The position numbers were made by a program, and so were the translations under genes. DNA of 64,000 nucleotides from Pseudomonas frederiksbergensis (GTDB lineage Bacteria; Pseudomonadota; Gammaproteobacteria; Pseudomonadales; Pseudomonadaceae), in assembly GCF_900105495.1 (NCBI RefSeq), contig NZ_FNTF01000002.1:2517501-2581500 (forward strand). Reading direction: 5' to 3'. Position 1 is the stretch's first letter, and the number at the start of each line of letters is the position of its first letter. This document shows positions 1-8,052 of the stretch, in pieces. Under the pieces are notes generated by a model. The model did not search any database and was not told the DNA's origin. It worked only from the letters and a program-made list of their open reading frames with translations.

Positions 1-172
1 CCAACATAACCGGCAACACCACCACAATGCTGATCAACAACGACGCGAGGGTCGCCCACAACGGATGGCCCAAGCCACGCCCGAGGTTGGCGTTGATTGC
101 GCTTTGAAAAGGCACCACCGCCCCGGCTATCACGGCCAGCAGCAACAGCCCGGCCCAATGCAACGTACTCAT
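1..172 (-). CDS. DMT-family transporter (YdcZ/DUF606-like), 5' part only
   Basis: The reverse strand reads from an ATG at 172 to the window edge, giving the N-terminal 57 residues of a hydrophobic protein. It starts MSTLHWAGLL and continues with a small-residue-rich helix and the segment AVVPFQSAINANLGRG, then a second helix. The PFQ..IN..LG pattern is typical of the YdcZ/DUF606 branch of drug/metabolite transporters, inner-membrane proteins of mostly unknown substrate. It is divergent from the LysR gene at 250, so the regulator may control it. The 3' end lies outside the window. Family assignment is from motif recognition only. Confidence 0.7.
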   Translation of the reverse strand, partial: MSTLHWAGLLLLAVIAGAVVPFQSAINANLGRGLGHPLWATLASLLISIVVVLPVML

Positions 173-249
173 GATGAATCTCCAACAGGTTTTGCTGGAC
201 TCTAGAGTATTCGTCGCGCAGATTTAAATTCCAAATAGCTATCCAGAAC

Positions 250-1188
250 ATGCATCAGATGAATGATCTTCGCCGCGTCGACCTCAATTTGCTGGTGATC
301 CTCGACGCCTTGCTCAGCGAGCAACACGTGACCCGTGCCGCCGAGCGCCTGCACTTGAGTCAGCCGGCCGTCAGCCATGCCTTGGCGCGATTGCGTGACC
401 TGCTCGGCGATCCTTTGCTGGTGCGGGCGGGCGCCAGCCTCGTGCCAACCCCGCGAGCCCTGGAGTTGATGGCACCGTTGGCAGAAGCCCTGGCTCAAGT
501 GCAATCGCTGCTGGCACCCAATACCTTCGATCCGGCCACCGCCAAGCGCACGTTTCGACTGGCTATGTCCGACTACGGTGCTGCAATCGTCCTGCCGGGG
601 TTGATACGGACCTTGCGCAGGAAAGCGCCGGGCATCGACCTGCAAATCAGCCATGCCAGCCGCGAAGGCATGCTCGAGGGTGTGCTCAACGGCGACATCG
701 ACGTAGCTGCAGGCGTGTTTCCAGAGTTGCCGAACGAGTTGCGCAGCACCCCGCTGTTCGAAGAGCACTATGCCTGTCTGGTCGACCGCAACAGCCTGCC
801 CGCCAATGGCGTGCTCGACCTGCTAACCTACCTCGCCCGCCCCCACGTCCTGCTGGAAATGCGCGGCAGTGGCACCCCGGAAATCGAACGAGCCCTGACA
901 GCCCTGCGTGAACGCCGTCGCGTGGCGATCAGCCTGCCGCACTGGAGCGTCGCCCCGGAATTCATCAGCGGCACCGACCTGATCCTCACCGTCGCTTCCC
1001 GAGGGTTGCTCAATATCGATGAGCAGTCGTTGATCGTCGTTCCGCCACCGTTTCATATTCCGCCGTTTACGTTTGTGTTGGTTTGGCACAAGCGGCGGGG
1101 CGGGGATCAGGCGTTGAACTGGTTGAATGGGCAGATTGGGGAAGGGATAGTACGTGGCGATCAAACCGGCTCATCAATTAACGATTGA
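250..1188 (+). CDS. LysR-family transcriptional regulator
   Basis: A 312-residue protein of normal LysR length. Residues about 8-65 form the winged helix-turn-helix (DLNLLVILDALLSEQHVTRAAERL, then LSQPAVSHALARLR), of the NodD/SyrM-like subgroup. Residues about 90-300 form the periplasmic-binding-protein-like effector domain. A second in-frame ATG at 259 is equally plausible as start. It is divergent from the partial transporter gene at 1-172 and is followed after 9 bases by fosA, so it could regulate either neighbour. The effector cannot be predicted from sequence. Confidence 0.9.
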   Translation: MHQMNDLRRVDLNLLVILDALLSEQHVTRAAERLHLSQPAVSHALARLRDLLGDPLLVRAGASLVPTPRALELMAPLAEALAQVQSLLAPNTFDPATAKRTFRLAMSDYGAAIVLPGLIRTLRRKAPGIDLQISHASREGMLEGVLNGDIDVAAGVFPELPNELRSTPLFEEHYACLVDRNSLPANGVLDLLTYLARPHVLLEMRGSGTPEIERALTALRERRRVAISLPHWSVAPEFISGTDLILTVASRGLLNIDEQSLIVVPPPFHIPPFTFVLVWHKRRGGDQALNWLNGQIGEGIVRGDQTGSSIND

Positions 1189-1197
1189 GGTGAAAAA

Positions 1198-1614
1198 TTG
1201 CTCAGCGGCCTCAACCACCTGACCCTCGCCGTCACCAATTTGAACCGCAGCGTGGCGTTCTATCGCGATCTGCTGCAACTTCAGCTTGAAGCCACCTGGG
1301 ACACTGGCGCCTATCTCTCGCTGCCGGGTCTTTGGTTGTGTCTTTCCCTCGATCCACTGCGCAACTCTGAACCCGCCGCCGATTACACCCATTTCGCCTT
1401 CGGCATTAACGCAACAGACTTCCCGCTCTTCGTCGAACGCCTGCGATCCGCCGACGTCCGGGAATGGCGTGATAACCGGAGCGAAGGCGCATCCTTCTAC
1501 TTCCTCGACCCTGACGGGCACAAGCTCGAAGCCCATGTTGGCGATCTGGCGTCACGGCTGGCAGCCTGTCGGCAACGTCCCTATGCGGGAATGAAGTTCT
1601 TCGACGATCTGTAA
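1198..1614 (+). CDS. fosA: FosA, fosfomycin glutathione transferase
   Basis: A 138-residue vicinal-oxygen-chelate protein that should inactivate fosfomycin by Mn(II)- and K(+)-dependent glutathione addition in the cytoplasm. The metal ligands are visible: His7 (GLNHLTLAV), His65 (DYTHFAFG) and Glu111 ([13 protein letters not shown]). The potassium loop RDNRSEGAS lies at 91-99 and the C-terminal RLAACRQxPYAGM motif is intact. The start is a TTG at 1198, chosen because the family begins [11 protein letters not shown] and because GAGGTGA lies 5-6 bases upstream. It follows the LysR gene by 9 bases, so the two may be cotranscribed. Chromosomal fosA is known in several pseudomonads. Confidence 0.95.
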   Translation: MLSGLNHLTLAVTNLNRSVAFYRDLLQLQLEATWDTGAYLSLPGLWLCLSLDPLRNSEPAADYTHFAFGINATDFPLFVERLRSADVREWRDNRSEGASFYFLDPDGHKLEAHVGDLASRLAACRQRPYAGMKFFDDL

Positions 1615-1676
1615 GTCGGATCCCGGGAACCTGAGATAGACTTGCGTGCATTCACCCCGGCTCAACAGGACTTCCA

Positions 1677-2315
1677 ATGACCCCATCGCTGCTAATGGCT
1701 GTTCTCGCCTCAGGCTTTATCTACGGCATCACGCCGGGGCCGGGTGTATTGGCAGTGTTTGGCATTGGTGCGGCGCGCGGTCGAAGGGCCGGGGCGGGGT
1801 TTCTCTGCGGGCATTTGCTGGGGGATGTGGTCTGGTGCAGCACTGCGCTGATCGCGATTGTCGGTGCGCGGGAAATCGGCAGTAGCGCATTCGATGTGCT
1901 GGGCGTACTCAGCGGGCTGTACCTGTTTTGGCTTGGTCTGCGTGCGGTTCGCGCTCGTCGCAGCAGTGACGAAGCACCTCAAGGCCCGGCGCGGCAGCCG
2001 TTCTGGCACGGTATTCTGTTTGGCCTGACCAATCCGAAGGCTTACCCGGTGGCGGTAGCGACTTTTACCGCGCTGCTGTCCAGCCGTGCCGAACTGCTGC
2101 ACTGGTCGATGCTGCCGTGGCTGATTGTCCTGAGCTTCGTTGGTGGTCTCATGGCCTACGCTATCCTCATTGGCATTGTCGGTGCGCGGCAGGTACGCAT
2201 GTTGTACCAGCGCCATGAGCTGCTGATCACCCGGTTGTGTGGGGTGATGTTTATCGGATTCGCCATCAATGCCCTGGCGCATGCATTGCCGGGGTTGGTG
2301 ACGAACAAGGCGTGA
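1677..2315 (+). CDS. LysE/RhtB-family amino-acid exporter
   Basis: A 212-residue hydrophobic protein with about six membrane segments. The N-terminal segment FIYGITPGPGVLAVFGIGAARGRRAG matches the LysE/RhtB signature (TPGP near residue 20), and GLTNPKAYP near residue 118 is the second family hallmark. These inner-membrane proteins export amino acids or derivatives such as homoserine, threonine or lysine; the substrate here is unknown. AGGA precedes the ATG at a normal distance. It stands alone between fosA and the diguanylate cyclase gene. Confidence 0.9.
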   Translation: MTPSLLMAVLASGFIYGITPGPGVLAVFGIGAARGRRAGAGFLCGHLLGDVVWCSTALIAIVGAREIGSSAFDVLGVLSGLYLFWLGLRAVRARRSSDEAPQGPARQPFWHGILFGLTNPKAYPVAVATFTALLSSRAELLHWSMLPWLIVLSFVGGLMAYAILIGIVGARQVRMLYQRHELLITRLCGVMFIGFAINALAHALPGLVTNKA

Positions 2316-2400
2316 GGCTGATTGCAAGGAAGCGTCAGTTGTACTGATGGGGCAGGGAAGGTTATTTATTGCTGCATTGGCCGGACACGCTCACCGCACT

Positions 2401-3750
2401 ATGGCAACCAGAAATTCCGCGCCGTTGGCGAGTTACATCGATCTCTTGCTGGACGCCGTCTGCGCGGTCGACAAACAAGGTCGCTTCGTATTTGTCAGCG
2501 CGGCCTGCGAGCGTATTTTCGGCTATACCCCCGAAGAGCTGATCGGCCAGCCGATGATTGATCTGGTGCATCCCGCCGATCGTCAGCGCACCCTCGATGC
2601 CGCGCGGGAGATCATGGGCGGCGAACCCAAGCTCAATTTCGAAAACCGCTACCTGCGCAAAGATGGCCGAGTGGCGCACATCCTCTGGTCGGCGCGCTGG
2701 TCGGAGGTCGACCAACTGCGCATCGCCGTGGCACGTGACATCACTGAGCGCAAACAGGCCGAATCCCGGCAAGCGGCGTTGTATGCGATCTCCGAAGCGG
2801 CCCACGCGGCGGAAGACTTACTGGCGTTGTTCAAGCGCATCCATTCGATCATCGGCGAATGGCTGCCGGCGCTGAACTTCTCCGTGGCGCTGTATGACGA
2901 ACACTGCGCCCAGCTGAATTTCCCTTATCACGTCGACGACCTGGAGCGGCAACCCGAGCAGCCCGGAACGATCACCGGACGTCTCTGTGCGGAGGTGATT
3001 CGCAGCGGCCAGCCGATTCTGCTGACCCCGGATCAGGACCATTTGCCGCAAGGGTTCGAGGCGCTGGTCGCGGGTCCGCATTCACCTTGCTGGCTGGGTG
3101 TGCCGTTGAGTTCACAAAACGGCACCATTGGTGCGCTGATTGTTAAAAGCGTGCCCGGTGGTGAGCGCTACACCGAACAGGACAAGGAGCTGCTGCAATA
3201 CGTTTGCGCCCAGGTCGCCACTGCGATTGAGCGCAAGCAATTGCATGCCAGACTCCAGCACATGGCCCAGTACGACCAACTGACTCAGTTGCCCAACCGA
3301 GAGTTACTCCGGGACCGGCTTAAAGATTCACTGGCGCTGGCGCGGGCGGACTCTGGCCGAATGGCACTGCTATACGTCGACCTCGACCGCTTCAAGCAAG
3401 TCAACGACACCTACGGCCATGCGGTCGGCGACATGCTGCTGCAAGCGGTCGCCAACCGGCTCAAAGGCTGCGTTCGAGAAACCGACACGGTGGCACGCAT
3501 CGGCGGTGATGAGTTTGTGGTGTTGTTGCACAGCATCCACGCCTCCGAAGATGCCCACAGCGTGGCGGGAAAAATCCGACAGGTTTTGGCTCAACCCCTG
3601 CGTCTGGACGGCCACAGCCTGATCATCCAGACGAGCATCGGCGTTGCGCGATACCCCGACGACGGCACTGAAGAAAAGCAGTTGTTCCGACATGCCGATG
3701 AGGCCATGTACGTCGCCAAGCGCCAACATCAACAGCGCCTCGGCGTCTGA
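2401..3750 (+). CDS. Diguanylate cyclase with PAS and GAF sensor domains
   Basis: Counting from the ATG at 2401 the protein has 449 residues. A PAS domain occupies about 8-120 (YIDLLLDAVCAVDKQGRF, ending ARDITERKQAE), a GAF domain about 125-285, and a GGDEF domain about 285-445. The catalytic loop reads ARIGGDEFVVLL, intact for making cyclic di-GMP, and there is no EAL domain. The domain order implies a soluble sensor reading an unknown small ligand or redox state. An in-frame ATG at 2347 would add 18 residues, but they look unlike a domain. Neither start has a strong ribosome-binding site, so the start is uncertain. Confidence 0.88.
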   Translation: MATRNSAPLASYIDLLLDAVCAVDKQGRFVFVSAACERIFGYTPEELIGQPMIDLVHPADRQRTLDAAREIMGGEPKLNFENRYLRKDGRVAHILWSARWSEVDQLRIAVARDITERKQAESRQAALYAISEAAHAAEDLLALFKRIHSIIGEWLPALNFSVALYDEHCAQLNFPYHVDDLERQPEQPGTITGRLCAEVIRSGQPILLTPDQDHLPQGFEALVAGPHSPCWLGVPLSSQNGTIGALIVKSVPGGERYTEQDKELLQYVCAQVATAIERKQLHARLQHMAQYDQLTQLPNRELLRDRLKDSLALARADSGRMALLYVDLDRFKQVNDTYGHAVGDMLLQAVANRLKGCVRETDTVARIGGDEFVVLLHSIHASEDAHSVAGKIRQVLAQPLRLDGHSLIIQTSIGVARYPDDGTEEKQLFRHADEAMYVAKRQHQQRLGV

Positions 3751-3867
3751 AAAATCTGCCACCGTTCGTCGCGGCGATTTCAATTTTTCTAAACCTTTGT
3801 GGTGATCGAAATTCTGATTCTATGCGGGCTTCTGCTCGCCGCGATCATTACCAAGAGGTAGAGAATC

Positions 3868-4026
3868 ATGCCTAACTCAAGAAACTCGAACTCGGGAAAC
3901 TTCGGCAACGATCGAACGAAGGCGTCTGAAGCCGGTCGCAAAGGTGGGAAAACTACCACCACGACCGTCGATAAAGACTCTTCGAAACCCGATATGGGCC
4001 GCAAAGGTGGTCAGAAATCGAAGTAG
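3868..4026 (+). CDS. KGG-repeat stress-type small protein
   Basis: A 52-residue hydrophilic protein translated from the ATG at 3868, with AGAGG about ten bases upstream. It has two copies of the glycine/lysine motif (EAGRKGGK at 21-28 and MGRKGGQK at 43-50). This pattern defines the KGG/con-10/GsiB-type stress proteins, small and probably disordered proteins linked to desiccation or general stress. No enzymatic role is expected. It is followed by a clear terminator at 4053-4081, which supports it as a separate transcription unit. Confidence 0.8.
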   Translation: MPNSRNSNSGNFGNDRTKASEAGRKGGKTTTTTVDKDSSKPDMGRKGGQKSK

Positions 4027-4052
4027 CGGTGAAGGTAGTTTTGATTGAGAGG

Positions 4053-4081
4053 CGGGAGCGTAAGCTCCCGTTTGAATTTTT
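4053..4081 (+). terminator. Rho-independent terminator after the KGG gene
   Basis: A 7-bp stem (CGGGAGC/GCTCCCG) with a GTAA loop is followed by TTTGAATTTTT. It lies 27 bases after the KGG stop and just before the DUF4142 gene. Confidence 0.75.
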
Positions 4082-4099
4082 AACGAGGAGGGCGCGACC

Positions 4100-4603
4100 A
4101 TGAGCCGGATGGCCACCCGATTACGCAATGCCAGTTTTGCCACATTGCTGGGCCTGTGCGCGAGCAGTGCCTTTGCCCAGTCCCCCGCCGAATTCATTAA
4201 CGATGCGTCGGCCAAAGGCATGGCCGATATCGAAGCCAGCCGCCTGGCGCATCAGAAAACCGAATCCCAAGTGGTCAAGGACTACACCATCGTCGTCATC
4301 AATGACCGCACCACCGCCAACCAGCACTTGGCGAAAATTGCCAAGCAACTGGATTTGCCGGTAGCTCCGCGCGACGAAGTCGTCGATAAAGCCAAAGCCT
4401 TGATGCCGCAAGTGCAGGACGGCGCGAGCTTCGACCAGGCCTACGCAGCCAGCCAGGTGAAAACCACCCAGGAAGCCATCGAACAGCTTCAACAGGCAGC
4501 GCAGACCATCGATGTGCCTGAAATCAAAGCCTTCGCCGAAGAAACGTTGCCCAAGCTGCAGAACCACCTGGAAATGGCCAAGGCGCTGCAAGCCAGTCGC
4601 TAA
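4100..4603 (+). CDS. DUF4142-domain exported protein
   Basis: A 167-residue protein with a Sec signal peptide (MSRMATRLRNASFATLLGLC, cleavage likely after SAFA at about 26) and a helical remainder of the DUF4142 type. The pattern includes FINDASAKGMADIEASRLAHQKT and KDYTIVVINDRTTANQHL, typical of this ferritin-like-fold family. It is probably periplasmic; the molecular role is unknown, and relatives are often stress-induced. It sits directly behind the KGG gene and its terminator, so it needs its own promoter. A GAGG motif precedes the start. Confidence 0.85.
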   Translation: MSRMATRLRNASFATLLGLCASSAFAQSPAEFINDASAKGMADIEASRLAHQKTESQVVKDYTIVVINDRTTANQHLAKIAKQLDLPVAPRDEVVDKAKALMPQVQDGASFDQAYAASQVKTTQEAIEQLQQAAQTIDVPEIKAFAEETLPKLQNHLEMAKALQASR

Positions 4604-4614
4604 CCCACAAAAAT

Positions 4615-4637
4615 GCGGGTGACCTCGAGTCACCCGC
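4615..4637. terminator. Convergent hairpin between DUF4142 and iron-permease-like genes
   Basis: A perfect 9-bp stem (GCGGGTGAC/GTCACCCGC) with a 5-base loop sits between two convergent genes. The flanking T-tracts are weak, so it may terminate in both directions only partially. Confidence 0.5.
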
Positions 4638-4648
4638 GATGAGCCCGA

Positions 4649-5059
4649 TCAGCCTTCATCCAGATCCTGCTTGCCTTTTTCCTGGACGACAGTGCCGTCC
4701 AGGGAAATCGTTTCGCCCTCGCCAAGTTGCCGATACTTCTTTCGCAGCGCTTCCAACTGTTTGAGGTCCAGCGCCTCAAGCCCGAGCATTGCGTTCTGCG
4801 CCTCCTTCGTCACCCGCAGCAACTCATCGACCTTCAAGTGCAAAATGTCCGTATCGCGGTTCTGGGTGTTCTGGATCAGGAACACCATCAGGAAGGTGAT
4901 GATGGTGGTCGACGTATTGATGATCAGTTGCCAGGTGTCGTTAAAGTGAAAAATCGGCCCACTCAAACCCCACAGAAAAATCAGAATGATCGCCCCCATG
5001 AACGTCTTGGGGCTGCCGGCCCACAGGGAAAGTTTCTGAGCGACGTTTGCGAATTTCAT
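4649..5059 (-). CDS. Low-affinity iron permease family protein
   Basis: A 136-residue membrane protein. It has two hydrophobic segments (TFMGAIILIFLWGLSGPIFHF and TWQLIINTSTTIITFLMVFLIQ) followed by NTQNRDTDILHLKVDELLR, the signature of the low-affinity iron permease family (PF04120). The C-terminal half is cytosolic and helical (LEALDLKQLEALRKKYRQL). Despite the name, iron transport by the bacterial members is little tested, and a two-segment protein would have to oligomerise to form a channel. It is convergent with the DUF4142 gene. Confidence 0.85.
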   Translation of the reverse strand: MKFANVAQKLSLWAGSPKTFMGAIILIFLWGLSGPIFHFNDTWQLIINTSTTIITFLMVFLIQNTQNRDTDILHLKVDELLRVTKEAQNAMLGLEALDLKQLEALRKKYRQLGEGETISLDGTVVQEKGKQDLDEG

Positions 5060-5359
5060 AGCCGTGCTCCTTATAGGGATGCGCCTGATTTTCAGACAGC
5101 ACTGGCATGTTGAAAATTCTGATTAAATTCCGGGTTCAATGAAAAGCCGGTGGCTCGTATCTCGGTAGGTCGGAGGAGCGGCCGAGACTGCGATCTGGCG
5201 ATCTTGTAGGACGAATTGAGCAAGATAGGGATGGAAGAAATCTCTGTTGTTCCCAATTCCTGGCTGGATTCTTTCTTTGTGCCGGTTTGTGTCTAGTATC
5301 AAAGGCAGTCAATTTGCCAGCATGCAAACACACGGATCGAACCAGATAAGAGGCCACTC
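5060..5359. other. 300-bp intergenic region
   Basis: This spacer lies between two divergent genes, the iron-permease-like protein and the nuclease-like protein. I see no RNA gene or repeat. It should hold the promoters of both flanking genes, but I cannot place them with confidence. A reverse-strand open frame at 5136-5357 has no coding character. Confidence 0.4.
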
Positions 5360-6445
5360 ATGGAATTCTTCGAAAAGTTAGCTAGCTTAGCCGCCAAAGT
5401 TCGTTTGCAAGGCGTTGCCATTAAGACGGAAGAAGCGACCAAGAACGCTTTTGTCATGCCATTTATCAGCACGGTGCTGGGCTACGATGTCTTCGACCCG
5501 ACGGAGGTCACTCCTGAATTCGTTTGCGACATTGGAACGAAAAAGGGAGAGAAGATTGATTACGCAATCATGAAGGGGGGAGAGGTTCAAATCCTTATCG
5601 AGTGCAAAAAAATAGGCGAGCCGTTGCACATCAATCACGCCTCCCAGTTGTTTCGCTACTTCCACGTCACCAGCGCTCGAATCTCTATCCTTACCAACGG
5701 TCAGGTCTACAAATTTTTCACCGACCTCGATGCGCCTAACAAGATGGATGAGAAGCCATTTCTTGAACTCGACCTTCTGGATATCGACGAGTATTCCGTC
5801 CCCGAGTTGGTCAAGCTCACCAAGTCGGCCTTCGATGTGGATTCCATCATTAGCGCCGCAGGTGAGTTGAAGTACGTCAGCCAAATCAAAAAGGTCATTG
5901 CTTCGCAGGTCAGCAAGCCTGATGACGACTTTGTGAAGGTGTTCGCGTCGCGCGTGTATGACGGGGTGATCACTCAGAAGGTCCGTGAGCAGTTCCATGA
6001 GCTAACAAGAAAAGCCGTGGTGCAGTTTCTCAACGACCAAATCAACGACAGGCTCAAGTCGGCCATGAGCGGCGCCATCCAACCCGCGTTAGCCTCTTTG
6101 CCGGTTTCATCCAGTGGTGCCGAGCCGTCTGATTTGCGGGACGAGTCAGAGGACAAGGTTCTGACTACGCTGGAAGAGCTGGAGGGGTATCACATCGTCC
6201 GTGCCGTTGTTCGGTCTGTTGTCGATGCCAAGCGGATTGTTCAGCGCGATACCCAGAGTTACTTCGGCATCCTGCTTGACGACAACAACCGCAAACCTAT
6301 CTGTCGCCTGCACTTCAATCGTTCACAGAAGTACATCGGGATTTTTGACGAAGAGAAAAATGAAACCCGGCACGCAATTAACTCGATAGACGATATCTAC
6401 GAATACTCGGATCACTTGAAGAAGACCGTTGGATATTACGACTAG
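5360..6445 (+). CDS. Solitary HsdR N-terminal-type restriction nuclease protein
   Basis: A 361-residue protein whose first about 170 residues match the type I restriction HsdR N-terminal nuclease fold. The PD-(D/E)XK core is visible: Asp67 (KIDYAIM), Glu81-x-Lys83 (QILIECKK) and an upstream acidic Glu25, followed by QLFRYF and a SILTNGQVYKFFTD strand. There is no helicase motor, no HsdM or HsdS next to it, and only about a third of HsdR length. Residues about 270-361 form a separate beta-rich tail. It is flanked by housekeeping genes and a strong terminator. It may act in DNA repair or as a stand-alone nuclease; the role is unknown. Confidence 0.8.
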   Translation: MEFFEKLASLAAKVRLQGVAIKTEEATKNAFVMPFISTVLGYDVFDPTEVTPEFVCDIGTKKGEKIDYAIMKGGEVQILIECKKIGEPLHINHASQLFRYFHVTSARISILTNGQVYKFFTDLDAPNKMDEKPFLELDLLDIDEYSVPELVKLTKSAFDVDSIISAAGELKYVSQIKKVIASQVSKPDDDFVKVFASRVYDGVITQKVREQFHELTRKAVVQFLNDQINDRLKSAMSGAIQPALASLPVSSSGAEPSDLRDESEDKVLTTLEELEGYHIVRAVVRSVVDAKRIVQRDTQSYFGILLDDNNRKPICRLHFNRSQKYIGIFDEEKNETRHAINSIDDIYEYSDHLKKTVGYYD

Positions 6446-6464
6446 CCACGCCAACTGACAGGTG

Positions 6465-6494
6465 AAAAACCGGCCCATGAAGCCGGTTTTTTTT
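6465..6494 (+). terminator. Rho-independent terminator after the HsdR-N gene
   Basis: The stem ACCGGC/GCCGGT with a 7-base loop is followed by eight T residues and preceded by A residues. It may also serve the convergent aidA-like gene. Confidence 0.85.
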
Positions 6495-6504
6495 GGATTT
6501 CTGT

Positions 6505-7047
6505 TCACTCCACCAACTTCACGTCCACCGACCAACTGAAGTACCCCAATGCCTCGCAGCTTTTATCGATCAGCATGAATTGCAGTTCGCACGCCGCCAC
6601 CCCAGCCGCCAATTGCGTGCAGTGCCAATAATGATCATCGGCCGTGTGGCTGCCCGGTTGGGTCGGGTTTTCGGGATCGGGTGCAGGGACTGTCAGGTTG
6701 GCGTGGACGACCAGTTCGGGCGGTGAAAGTACCCCGGCATCACCGACAGACATTCCGTAGAACACCACACTGTGTTCGGCGAGCAAGCTGACGGTCCTGC
6801 CACGGATTTGGAAGTTCTTTCCGTTATTGGCGGTAATCGTCATTAGGCTGTCATTAGTTGTACTTTGTGTGGGTTTTGTGCCGCTGATGGGAAAGATGAA
6901 ACCTTCCTCGATCCTGGTCGGATTTTGCGGATCAGGACTAGGTTGCGGATAGCGTGAAAGCAGTGATTCGGCATCGACGATCAGCAGCACATTATTGGCT
7001 GGCGCGATGCTCGTCGAGGGTGAGGTAATCGGTTCGGAAGTCATCAT
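6505..7047 (-). CDS. AidA/PixA-family inclusion-body protein (copy 1)
   Basis: A 180-residue cytosolic protein of the PixA/AidA family (PF12306). It shows NNVLLIVDAESLLSRYPQPSPDPQNPT near the start, a DHYWHC motif near residue 140 and the ending CEALGYFSWSVDVKLVE. Family members form crystalline inclusions in Xenorhabdus (PixA) or are quorum-sensing-controlled in Burkholderia and Ralstonia (AidA); their biochemical role is unsettled. Two ATGs stand in tandem at 7047 and 7044, and AAGGA is better spaced for the second. It lies downstream of a paralogue on the same strand. Confidence 0.85.
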   Translation of the reverse strand: MMTSEPITSPSTSIAPANNVLLIVDAESLLSRYPQPSPDPQNPTRIEEGFIFPISGTKPTQSTTNDSLMTITANNGKNFQIRGRTVSLLAEHSVVFYGMSVGDAGVLSPPELVVHANLTVPAPDPENPTQPGSHTADDHYWHCTQLAAGVAACELQFMLIDKSCEALGYFSWSVDVKLVE

Positions 7048-7167
7048 GGATTCCTTTCATGATGTTGCTGCATAACGACAGCCGCGTCGGCTCAGCAGGA
7101 CATCCCGTCCCGGCCCAGGCGGCAACGAACTCGGTAGGCCCCTCGTCGCCAAGGGGCCTGGTCATCG

Positions 7168-7671
7168 TCAGTTTCGGATGGTAATGAACGGGTCCCACGA
7201 GCAGCAGCCTACAATCTTGCAGTCGCGATCAACGATCAGGAAATGGAAGTGGTAGGTCACGCTACCGCACGAAAGTGTTTCCGAAGACCAGTAATGGTTG
7301 TCGACTTTCTGGCAGCTAGGCACCGACGGGTTGCTGGTGTTGGGGACGGCAACGCACGCTGTAGCCTTGCGGGGCGTGGGTGTTGAGATCAACTCGTTGC
7401 CGACGTTGCCAATGAACTTGTAGAAAATCACTGCCGTCTCGAAGCTCTGCGACAGGCTGGTTTCACGCCAGCGAATCAAGTCGCCTACCTGGGCTTTCAA
7501 GTTGAGTTCGCCACCGGCCTGGCCGCTGACGACGTTGTTCTGATTGGTCACCATGTACACATGATTGACGTCGATCAACGTCGGCGAGGCAGGGTTTTTG
7601 CTGATGTTCGGGTAGTTTTTCAGAATGGTTTCAGTGTCGATTGAAACAAGTACATCCGTGACTCGAGACAT
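7168..7671 (-). CDS. AidA/PixA-family inclusion-body protein (copy 2)
   Basis: A 167-residue paralogue of the next gene with the same layout: VTDVLVSIDTETILKNYPN at the start, VDNHYWSSETLSCGSVTYHFHFLI in the middle and CKIVGCCSWDPFI near the end. A strong AAGGAGC precedes the ATG. The two copies are only about a third identical by eye, so the duplication is old. The 120-base gap between them allows cotranscription from a promoter upstream of 7671. The Cys content (CQK, CGS, CKIVGCC) differs from copy 1. Confidence 0.85.
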   Translation of the reverse strand: MSRVTDVLVSIDTETILKNYPNISKNPASPTLIDVNHVYMVTNQNNVVSGQAGGELNLKAQVGDLIRWRETSLSQSFETAVIFYKFIGNVGNELISTPTPRKATACVAVPNTSNPSVPSCQKVDNHYWSSETLSCGSVTYHFHFLIVDRDCKIVGCCSWDPFITIRN

Positions 7672-8052
7672 GGTAAAGCTCCTTGTTCATAGTGAATGCC
7701 TGGCATCTTCCAGGCACAACAACGCTTGCTTGCCTTACGGCCGTTGCAAACACACTACGGGCGGAACCCACCTGTCACGGGCATGAGCTGGCCTTGCTCC
7801 TTGCGTGCAAACTAACGGGTTCGGGTTCCTTCCGACGGGCCGCGATTGGACTATAGAGGTGAATTTTAGGCTGTCAAAATTGCTTCGCTTCTAGTTCGAC
7901 GAACGGTTGATTTGATTATCACTTCAAAAGATTTAGCGATAAAAAATGTTCATTCAAGTTCTCTTCGTACGTTCCATCCCGCACCGGTGGAGGTATCGTA
8001 GCGAACCGGTTTTCCGCCTCTTGCTACAACAACGCACCGACAGGAGAACGCA
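7672..8052. other. 381-bp divergent intergenic region (aidA-like / tam)
   Basis: This region must contain the promoters of the aidA-like pair on the minus strand and of tam on the plus strand. Two hyphenated GC-rich short repeats (CGGGTTCGGG around 7817) and an AT-rich stretch at about 7900-7950 are visible. I found no convincing lux-type box, RNA gene or ORF. Confidence 0.4.

Noticed and set aside
5136..5357. Reverse-strand open frame of 73 codons
   Set aside because: No ribosome-binding site, no recognisable protein character, and it lies in the promoter gap of the nuclease gene.
7768..7790. Possible lux-type box near ACCTGTCACGGGCATGAGCT
   Set aside because: The second half does not mirror the first, so the dyad symmetry needed for a quorum-sensing box is absent.
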